A stretch of 7,561 nucleotides of DNA. Origin: Candidatus Zixiibacteriota bacterium (lineage in GTDB: Bacteria; Zixibacteria; MSB-5A5; WJJR01). Made by a program: the position numbers and the translations under genes. Location of the stretch: NCBI GenBank assembly GCA_014729565.1, contig WJJR01000441.1, positions 1 through 7,561 on the forward strand, given 5' to 3'. This document shows positions 1-4,402 of the stretch, one piece after another; within the stretch, counting starts at the first letter, position 1; each line of letters opens with the position of its first letter. A model generated the notes under the pieces. The model was not told the origin of the DNA. It worked only from the letters and a program-made list of their open reading frames with translations, and did no database searches.

Positions 1-9
1 ATCAATCAG

Positions 10-90
10 TGTAGGGACACGGCCTGCCGTGTCCGCACGTCACCCCTAACACCTTCTCTCCCATTGGGCACGGCAGGCCGTGCCCCTACA
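10..90. repeat. Paired inverted hairpin repeat (REPIN-like)
   Basis: Two 25-base units face each other, at 10-34 and 66-90. One is the reverse complement of the other with two differences. Each unit holds a near-perfect palindrome (GGACACGGC/GCCGTGTCC at 15-34; GGGCACGGC/GCCGTGCCC at 66-85), so each folds as its own hairpin. The two differences between units form an A-T pair in one hairpin and a G-C pair in the other, so pairing is kept in both. The spacer is 31 bases. The layout resembles the inverted REP doublets (REPINs) of other bacteria, but I cannot assign a family. It lies beyond the 3' end of the minus-strand YEATS gene and could act as a transcript end. Confidence 0.7.
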
Positions 91-93
91 GAT

Positions 94-120
94 CGTAGGG
101 GCGAACCTATGTGTGCGCCC
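94..120. repeat. Short hairpin repeat, related to the one at 3434-3489
   Basis: The stretch starts CGTAGGGGCG and ends TGTGCGCCC. It can form a small stem, GGGCG (98-102) with CGCCC (116-120). Its first ten bases are the reverse complement of 3480-3489, and its last nine equal 3476-3484. It is therefore probably a diverged member of the same dispersed family. The rest of 121-259 holds no gene that I can support, only weak stems such as CGGCT/AGCCG at 164-176. Confidence 0.4.
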
Positions 121-259
121 TCCCGCGCAACTTGTGGGACAGCCTCAGGGCGTCAGGGTCACCCGGCTCGCAGCCGACCGATTGAGAGTGCTGGAAGTCG
201 CCCGACGGGTCAACTGTCGGTCATCCATCCGAGATAAGAGTAGATGGAGTAGAAAAGCC

Positions 260-835
260 TCAAACCATGCCGGTGTGTCCCCGTCTGGGCAACATTCCGA
301 CTCTTGCAGTAGCTCCCCACAGAGTCTGATTATCCAGGGATCGCAACTGTGATTGCCTCACCAGTTGCTGTTTCTCCAGCGACTTGAGAATGGACTCCAC
401 AGCATCCGTCGAGAGCCCCGTTGTGCGCGCCACCGAATCCACTTTTCGCCAGCGGTGCTTCGTATCGGTGACTCCATTATAGACCTTCTGCGCATTCTCG
501 TCCGTCAGATTATCCGGCCTTTCCCCCTTGGGCCAATCGTCTTTGGCCAGTTTGAGTTGGTGTGTGGTATCGAGTGTCGTTCCATCTTGGAAGAAAACTC
601 TAATCGCAGTCTCGAACTCACCCCACCCCGAGCTGAACAGAGCGAACTTGGTCTCACGATCGTCGCGCACTTGGATAGGGTCCGGAAAGGTCGGGTGAAG
701 CTCATACTCCACGCGCTCAATCTGATCCAGCACATCATCCGTTTCGTCCACAAAAATGCACCAGCTGTACCAGTCGTGTTCGTGTCGCTTGTCGCGCCAC
801 ATTGAATAGTTCGCAAACTTCACTTTGCGTGACAT
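260..835 (-). CDS. Prokaryotic YEATS-domain protein with C-terminal winged helix
   Basis: The product has 191 residues. Residues about 20-100 match the YEATS fold signature: YELHPTFPDP (44-53), then a GWGEFE core (70-75), a DGTT turn and HQLKL (92-96). In eukaryotic YEATS readers such as AF9 and GAS41, the LHxSF and G[WY] positions build an aromatic cage for acylated lysine. The equivalents here are His47, Thr49, Phe50 and Trp71, so ligand binding may be kept (inference). Residues about 115-180 (RWRKVDSVARTTGLSTDAVESILKSL, in part) look like a winged helix-turn-helix of the kind that follows pYEATS domains. There is no signal peptide or membrane segment, so it is probably cytoplasmic. The ATG overlaps the upstream ORF's stop by one base (TAATG at 837-833), which suggests translational coupling. 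The ligand and DNA target are unknown. Prokaryotic YEATS domains are associated with proposed conflict and signalling systems. Confidence 0.85.
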   Translation of the reverse strand: MSRKVKFANYSMWRDKRHEHDWYSWCIFVDETDDVLDQIERVEYELHPTFPDPIQVRDDRETKFALFSSGWGEFETAIRVFFQDGTTLDTTHQLKLAKDDWPKGERPDNLTDENAQKVYNGVTDTKHRWRKVDSVARTTGLSTDAVESILKSLEKQQLVRQSQLRSLDNQTLWGATARVGMLPRRGHTGMV

Positions 836-1086
836 TAGTCCGGTTCTCCGTAATCGCTTATGATCTTCTCAAGAGGTTCCACCCGGGTCAGTTTCAAGAA
901 CATACGTCCGGGTCGGAATCGTTTCACCTGCCACTTATTGCCTTTGGTATCTGTCAACTTCAACTCTACAAAGCGTTCCGATTCCAGGCTATCACCGTGA
1001 CTGTCGGGAAATTCAACTTCGAAACTGTCGCCAATTCGCGATGGAATCAGTAGGATTGGTATACGGGGATTGTTCCTCGTGACCAT
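835..1086 (-). CDS. Unrecognised small protein, probably 5'-truncated
   Basis: The frame encodes 83 residues that I do not recognise. The middle, FVELKLTDTKGNKWQVKRF, alternates polar and hydrophobic residues as in a small beta-sheet domain; there is no signal peptide or transmembrane helix. Its stop overlaps the ATG of the YEATS gene by one base, so the two genes look like a translationally coupled pair. The first ATG lies only a few bases past the point where transposase homology ends (about 1094). The bases before it (GCGGTACGGCTT) contain no Shine-Dalgarno motif. The open frame continues upstream into the transposase remnant without a stop. The simplest reading is that transposon sequence replaced the original 5' end, leaving a C-terminal part. 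An intact 83-residue protein with a weak start remains possible. Confidence 0.45.
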   Translation of the reverse strand: MVTRNNPRIPILLIPSRIGDSFEVEFPDSHGDSLESERFVELKLTDTKGNKWQVKRFRPGRMFLKLTRVEPLEKIISDYGEPD

Positions 1087-1093
1087 AAGCCGT

Positions 1094-1510
1094 ACCGCGC
1101 GTCCGGATCCGAACTCCCGGGTTTGTTCACCTGCGTCTTGTCGATGTCCGCCCGAATAAGCGTCGCATCGAAGTGGAGAACTTTACCTTCGATCAATCCA
1201 CTGTCTCGGCATTGCCGAATACTACGCTGGAACAGCTCATTGAACACCTCATCCCCAAGCCGGTCCAACGCCTTCGACAACGTCGAATGATCTGGCAGCG
1301 TTTCCTCCAAACTGTACCCGATAAACCACCGGTATGCCAGGTTCACCGCCACCTGTCCATCAACTCCCGCACCGCGTCGTGGATGAACGACAAATCCAGC
1401 ACCGCGTCTAGCTTCCGTAACCGATGATCCGCCGGAACGAACGTCTCAAGCGATGGCACCAGCATCATCTCAAATCCCAACTTCGCGCGTCGTGTTTGCA
1501 TGAACACCAT
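1094..1510 (-). pseudogene. IS1182-type transposase remnant (N-terminal part, broken)
   Basis: Reading leftwards from the ATG at 1510, the frame gives FEMMLVPSLETFVPADHRLRKL and then DLSFIHDAVRELMD, typical of the N-terminus of IS1182-family transposases. A frame change at about 1352-1360 follows. The next frame gives VNLAYRWFIGY, then DHSTLSKALDRL, and HFDATLIRAD, which carries the first acidic residue expected of the DDE catalytic core. Homology stops at DPDARYG near 1094. Family members have roughly 400-500 residues, so most of the catalytic domain is gone. The segment usually found between VREL and VNLAYRWF (with a GRPxxxP-type motif and SER) is also missing, so the frame change sits at an internal deletion. 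The copy cannot be active. A 42-codon frame upstream (1639-1511) ends in TAG directly before the ATG, and I do not treat it as a gene. Confidence 0.8.
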
Positions 1511-1542
1511 CTAGCAATCACACCCCAGACCCGCAAGGGCTC

Positions 1543-1556
1543 TTTCAACACGCCCT
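1543..1556 (-). repeat. Likely surviving terminal inverted repeat of the IS remnant
   Basis: On the minus strand this reads GGGCGTGTTGAAA, 33 bases before the transposase ATG and pointing outward. The plus-strand 14-mer TTTCAACACGCCCT recurs exactly at 3653-3666. A one-mismatch inverted version lies at 3515-3527. The position and the recurrence suggest a transposon end. The opposite end of the IS is lost with its 3' part, so no target duplication can be checked. Confidence 0.55.
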
Positions 1557-1821
1557 GGAACTGTGGGGTACCCGATCCAGTCGAACATGAAACTGGTTGT
1601 GCCCGTCCGGCGTCTCGTGTTTGATCTTGTTTCCTCCATACCGTCACGCCAGACTCACCCCTAGCGAGAGAATGAAAGAGCCGGATTTCGGAACCGTCGT
1701 AATCGGTGACGGATCGGTATGGGTTGCCACTGGCGACAGCGGCATTGATGGTGACGTGTGTCGAGTTGGAATGCGGCCGTCACTGTGCCTCTTGGCGGTC
1801 GATAGCTCATTCGAATTCTCG

Positions 1822-1852
1822 GGGTTGAGAGCGTTAACCCTTGTGAAGGGAG
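1822..1852 (+). promoter_or_regulatory. Metacaspase leader: Shine-Dalgarno within alternative stems
   Basis: The Shine-Dalgarno AAGGGAG (1846-1852) stands 7 bases before the ATG at 1860. Its AAGGG can pair with CCCTT (1838-1842) across a 3-base loop, hiding the site. CCC 1838-1840 can instead pair, as part of AACCC (1836-1840), with GGGTT (1822-1826). The two stems are mutually exclusive, so the leader could switch. Five-base stems are weak and may be chance. The rest of 1640-1821 shows no clear promoter. Confidence 0.3.
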
Positions 1853-1859
1853 CATCCAT

Positions 1860-2693
1860 ATGAAGAAGACGTCGGCTACACAGAAATTGGCGCTGTGCAT
1901 TGGCATCAATGATTACCCCGGCACGCAGAGCGATCTCGCCGGGTGTGTCAATGACGCGAATGACTGGGCCAAGGTATTGAGAGAGCGGGACTATCAGGTC
2001 CGCATGCTGCTCGACGACAAAGCCACCGGCGATGCCATTCGCGAGGGCATCAAGGAGCTGATCAACGAGGCGAAACGGGGCGACAGCATCGTCATCCAAT
2101 ATTCCGGTCACGGATCATTCGTTCCGGACGAAGATGGTGATGAGCCCGACGGGACCGATGAATGCCTCTGTCCGCACGATGTGATGTCGAACGGTCTCCT
2201 GACCGACGACGAGCTGTTCGACCTGTACATGAAGAAGGCGTACGGTGTGCGGTTGTTGATGATTTCGGATTCGTGCCATTCGGGCACGGTAGCAAGGTTC
2301 GCTCCCATTGTGACCCCGCCGACCATGAGAGCCTCCAATGCACCACAACGGACAGTTCGCTTTTTGCCGCCGAATGTCTTTCTGTCGAGCCGTAAAGCGG
2401 CGAAGCTCGGTGTACGTCGCGCCCTGCGTCGCGCCAGCCCGCCGGGGCGTTACGGAGGTCTGCTGATGGCGGGATGCCAGGATACGGAATACAGCTACGA
2501 TGCCTACTTTCAGGGACGCCCCAACGGCGCGTTTTCGTACGTCGCCCTCGACACCCTCAAAACGCTCGAACCGAACGCGACCTACCGGGCGTGGTTTAAC
2601 GCGATCGAGGAACGGCTGCCATCGCGACAGTATCCCCAGACGCCTAACCTGTTCGGATCAAAGAGCATGAAGCGCTGGAAAGTCTTGCAGTAA
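1860..2693 (+). CDS. Metacaspase (caspase-like cysteine peptidase, C14)
   Basis: The product has 277 residues and is intact, starting at an ATG with Shine-Dalgarno AAGGGAG 7 bases upstream. The p20-like part opens with ALCIGINDYP (11-20) and CVNDANDW (29-36). The catalytic His84 lies in YSGHGS and Cys139 in SDSCHSG. An acidic patch, EDGDEPDGTDE (91-101), follows the histidine. A p10-like part follows, with AGCQDTEYSYDA (204-215) and GAFSYVALDTL (223-233). Metacaspases cleave after Arg or Lys and often need calcium. Residues 146-197, between the two parts, hold 12 basic residues and could include self-processing sites (inference). There is no signal peptide, transmembrane helix or fused sensor domain, so it is a stand-alone cytoplasmic enzyme whose activator must come from elsewhere. 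The divergent YEATS gene nearby is a candidate partner only by location. Function could be regulated cell death, defence or protein processing. Confidence 0.93.
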   Translation: MKKTSATQKLALCIGINDYPGTQSDLAGCVNDANDWAKVLRERDYQVRMLLDDKATGDAIREGIKELINEAKRGDSIVIQYSGHGSFVPDEDGDEPDGTDECLCPHDVMSNGLLTDDELFDLYMKKAYGVRLLMISDSCHSGTVARFAPIVTPPTMRASNAPQRTVRFLPPNVFLSSRKAAKLGVRRALRRASPPGRYGGLLMAGCQDTEYSYDAYFQGRPNGAFSYVALDTLKTLEPNATYRAWFNAIEERLPSRQYPQTPNLFGSKSMKRWKVLQ

Positions 2694-2713
2694 ACGCATC
2701 AGTTGAAGTGACA

Positions 2714-2784
2714 GCGTAGGTGCGGCTCACAGCCGCACCGGCCCGCCCAAGAGCTGGACCGCGGTGCGGACGAGGCATCCGCAC
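2714..2784. repeat. Hairpin repeat between convergent genes
   Basis: Bases 2714-2741 match 3544-3571 except for the two loop bases, and form a stem GGTGCGGCT/AGCCGCACC (2719-2739). The second half, to about 2761, is a decayed version of the partner hairpin at 3570-3590. A further stem, GTGCGGA (2764-2770) with TCCGCAC (2778-2784), follows. The array lies between the stop codons of the metacaspase (2693) and the membrane protein (2829), where it could act as a two-way transcription terminator. There is no U-tract, so intrinsic termination is not shown. Confidence 0.65.
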
Positions 2785-2828
2785 AACAACGAATGGAGTT
2801 GCTCGGCAGTCTGGTAGGTTGAGATCGT

Positions 2829-3260
2829 TTATGCTCGAGTCACTCTCTGTCTGCGTGATCGCGCCAGTACAAACGCACACACCGCCAACACCACGAGGAT
2901 CGGGCCGAAGACGAGGCGGTCCCAGACGCGTGGGCCAATGATGATGATATTGAACAGGGCGCCGAGCCCTGTCACCACGGTCAGGCCCCACAGACCAATC
3001 GTGTACAGGCGTTGGGGAATCCACCGTCCGACCTGTCCGATCCGCCCCAAAGCCAGATACGCCGCCGCCAGCATGCCCGCGATGAAGATCCAAGTCACCG
3101 CGATCATCGTCGTCGACTTGAAAAAGTCGCCCTCCGGTACATTGGCGGCCGTGGCCAGAAACCATGTTCCACCCAACACCCAATACAAGTGCAGGCCCGC
3201 ACTGCCCAACATCATCACCGTCAGCACATAGGCAGCGGCTGTTTGAAGTGATGCGCTCAT
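2829..3260 (-). CDS. Four-helix membrane protein, DUF3995-like
   Basis: I start the product (143 residues) at the ATG at 3260, because AGGAGG (3271-3266) sits five bases before it. A GTG at 3266 would overlap that ribosome site. Four hydrophobic segments, at about residues 7-27, 49-71, 85-105 and 113-133, predict an inner-membrane protein. The tail is basic (ARSRRQRVTRA), which suggests a cytoplasmic C-terminus. The motif LHLYWVLGGTW (23-33) is like the HxYWxLGG signature I associate with DUF3995, a family with no known function. There are no catalytic or metal-binding motifs. It is a single gene converging on the metacaspase and shows no operon partner. Family assignment is moderate; the membrane topology is clear. 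Confidence 0.8.
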   Translation of the reverse strand: MSASLQTAAAYVLTVMMLGSAGLHLYWVLGGTWFLATAANVPEGDFFKSTTMIAVTWIFIAGMLAAAYLALGRIGQVGRWIPQRLYTIGLWGLTVVTGLGALFNIIIIGPRVWDRLVFGPILVVLAVCAFVLARSRRQRVTRA

Positions 3261-3433
3261 GTCCACCTCCTGGAAATCTGGAGGCTGAAATGGAGACGAA
3301 TGAATCGTGGAGAGGTGTCAGGCGAATGGATCGGGACATTGGACATCATCGGCGGGGATGTTGGTGCAAGAGGATCGTATCCCAGTACACCTCAATAGCG
3401 GTTGTCATAAGTCCTGTCCGATTTGATTCGTTA

Positions 3434-3489
3434 CGGGGGCGGGCGCACAACCGCTTGTACTGAGCGGAGTCGAAGTGTGCGCCCCTACG
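3434..3489. repeat. Dispersed intergenic hairpin with ACTGAGCGGAGTCGAAGT core
   Basis: Outer arms GGGCGCACA (3441-3449) and TGTGCGCCC (3476-3484) are exact complements. Within the loop, CCGCT (3451-3455) pairs with AGCGG (3463-3467). The core ACTGAGCGGAGTCGAAGT is a type of sequence seen repeatedly in intergenic DNA of several bacterial groups (recollection, not checked). The outer arms also relate to 94-120. Confidence 0.55.
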
Positions 3490-3514
3490 TTTCGCTTCCG
3501 CTCCCCACGCTTTT

Positions 3515-3665
3515 GGGCCTGTTGAAAAACCCACATCATCGTCGCGTAGGTGCGGCTCTTAGCCGCACCGGTCCGGCTAAGAGCCGGACCTACGCGAAGT
3601 TACAATTCATTCGTTTGGTGGCTAAGTGTGGTCCTGAAACAAGACTCGACTATTTCAACACGCCC
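3515..3665. mobile_element. Candidate miniature transposable element (MITE-like), 151 bp
   Basis: The segment starts GGGCCTGTTGAAA (3515-3527) and ends TTTCAACACGCCC (3653-3665). These are inverted repeats matching at 12 of 13 bases. Both sides are flanked by TTTT (3511-3514 and 3666-3669), which could be a 4-bp target duplication but is low complexity. The right end is identical over 14 bases to the presumed end of the IS1182-type remnant at 1543-1556. This suggests a non-autonomous element once moved by that transposase. It has no coding capacity and carries the 54-bp palindrome at 3543-3596. Confidence 0.45.
3543..3596. repeat. 54-bp palindrome made of two opposed hairpins
   Basis: The 27-base halves are complementary except at G3552/G3587 and C3566/C3573. 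Each half is also its own hairpin: GGTGCGGCT/AGCCGCACC at 3549-3569 and GGTCCGGCT/AGCCGGACC at 3570-3590. The two mismatches of the long palindrome become perfect pairs in the small hairpins (G3552-C3566, C3573-G3587). A decayed copy lies at 2714-2761. The logic is the same as in the element at 10-90. Confidence 0.8.
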
Positions 3666-3830
3666 TTTTCAGCGGGGAGGGCTGGAGTGAAGGGTAGATC
3701 GTTCTCGGCGGATCGGGAAATCGGACGAGAATTCTGACAATCGCTCTATCCCTTCCTTGAAACTCAATTCACTCATTGCCGAGCTGGGGCTCGGCGCTCC
3801 ATTCCTGACAAATGATGTCTTTTCAAAAGA

Positions 3831-3850
3831 GTCAAAGTGCACTCTTTGAC
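3831..3850. promoter_or_regulatory. Palindrome GTCAAAG-N6-CTTTGAC, operator-like
   Basis: Seven-base arms GTCAAAG and CTTTGAC flank TGCACT. Directly before it, TCTTTT-C-AAAAGA (3818-3830) is a second perfect palindrome. Together they lie about 180 bases before nuoA. The size and symmetry would suit a dimeric regulator's site, but no regulator or second copy identifies it. Confidence 0.3.
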
Positions 3851-3919
3851 ACCCTGACAAGGGCACCGCGCCATCTCGTCAAAACCATTCACCGATTGAC
3901 ACTTATGGGGACAATTCGC

Positions 3920-3948
3920 TTGACAGTTCCGGGGGGGCGGGCTTATCT
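3920..3948 (+). promoter_or_regulatory. Possible sigma-70-type promoter of the nuo operon
   Basis: A consensus -35 box TTGACA (3920-3925) is followed after 17 bases by TTATCT (3943-3948), a poor -10 box. A second TTGACA lies at 3896-3901. The GC-rich spacer and weak -10 box make this tentative. It would give an untranslated leader of about 65 bases before nuoA. Confidence 0.25.
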
Positions 3949-4019
3949 GCCGGTCTTGACGCGATTCGCCCACCGGGCGGACGCGTCTGTGTTTGGACGG
4001 GACAACAGAGAGGTGATGT

Positions 4020-4376
4020 GTGGTCTCTGATTTCGCAGCCGTCGCGGTGTTCCTCATAGTAGGGGTGGGGTTCGTCCTCTTCACGCTGCTGCTGAGTAAG
4101 ATCTTCCGCCCGTCCGATCCCAATCCGATCAAACAGTCGACCTACGAATGCGGCGAAGAGCCATTCGGGCCGAGCTGGATTCAGTTCAATGTCCGATTTT
4201 ACATCTTCGCCCTGATGTTCGTGATCTTCGACGTCGAAGCGATCTTCCTGTTTCCGTGGGCGATCGCCTACCAGTCGTTGGGCCTGTTCGCCTTTGTGGA
4301 GATGCTGATCTTCATCTCGATCCTGTTGTTCGGGCTGGCGTACGCGTGGAAGAAGGGCCTGTTGAAGTGGTATTAA
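4020..4376 (+). CDS. nuoA: NADH:quinone oxidoreductase subunit A
   Basis: The product has 118 residues, a normal length for NuoA. It is a complex I membrane subunit next to NuoH at the quinone-site neck. Three membrane helices are visible, at about residues 5-27, 60-82 and 88-110. The family signature TYECGEEPFG (41-50) lies in the loop after helix 1, with Cys44. Helix 2 carries FDVEAIFLFPWA (70-81) with Asp71 and Glu73. I use the GTG at 4020: an in-frame TGA at 4014-4016 rules out a longer form, and GAGAGGTG (4008-4015) gives a close ribosome site. It is the first gene of the operon; 26 bases separate its stop from nuoH. nuoB, which usually follows directly, is absent. Confidence 0.96.
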   Translation: MVSDFAAVAVFLIVGVGFVLFTLLLSKIFRPSDPNPIKQSTYECGEEPFGPSWIQFNVRFYIFALMFVIFDVEAIFLFPWAIAYQSLGLFAFVEMLIFISILLFGLAYAWKKGLLKWY

Positions 4377-4402
4377 GCTGCTGTGAGCGAGCCTATTAAC
4401 TG

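Larger units (their letters stand above)
3261..4019. other. Long intergenic region without a convincing gene
   Basis: About 760 bases separate the divergent membrane-protein gene from nuoA. Open frames here (for example 3669-3866 minus and 3812-4030 plus) lack ribosome sites, recognisable motifs and normal composition. The stretch instead holds a dispersed hairpin (3434-3489), a candidate miniature transposon with a palindrome (3515-3665), and palindromes with TGACA motifs (3735-3925) that probably include the nuo promoter. I see no tRNA, rRNA or known riboswitch in it. Confidence 0.6.

Noticed and set aside
1..130. CRISPR array
   Set aside because: Only two inverted units are present, not regularly spaced direct repeats.
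353..805. 150-residue plus-strand open frame
   Set aside because: It lies wholly opposite the YEATS gene, whose conserved motifs show the minus strand is the coding one.
1465..1639. Minus-strand frames upstream of the transposase ATG (42 codons ending in TAG, and a 60-residue frame in another register)
   Set aside because: They cross the presumed transposon end, have no ribosome site or known motif, and overlap each other. A recoded TAG joining the first to the transposase is not supported because the transposase is already broken.
1644..2111. 155-residue minus-strand open frame over the metacaspase start
   Set aside because: It is antisense to the well-supported metacaspase N-terminus and its leader, with no recognisable motif.
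3261..3266. GTG start at 3266 for the membrane protein
   Set aside because: It overlaps the AGGAGG ribosome site that fits the ATG at 3260.
3669..3866. 65-residue minus-strand frame before nuoA
   Set aside because: No ribosome site, no motif, low-complexity Ser/Glu composition; it overlaps palindromes and promoter-like motifs.
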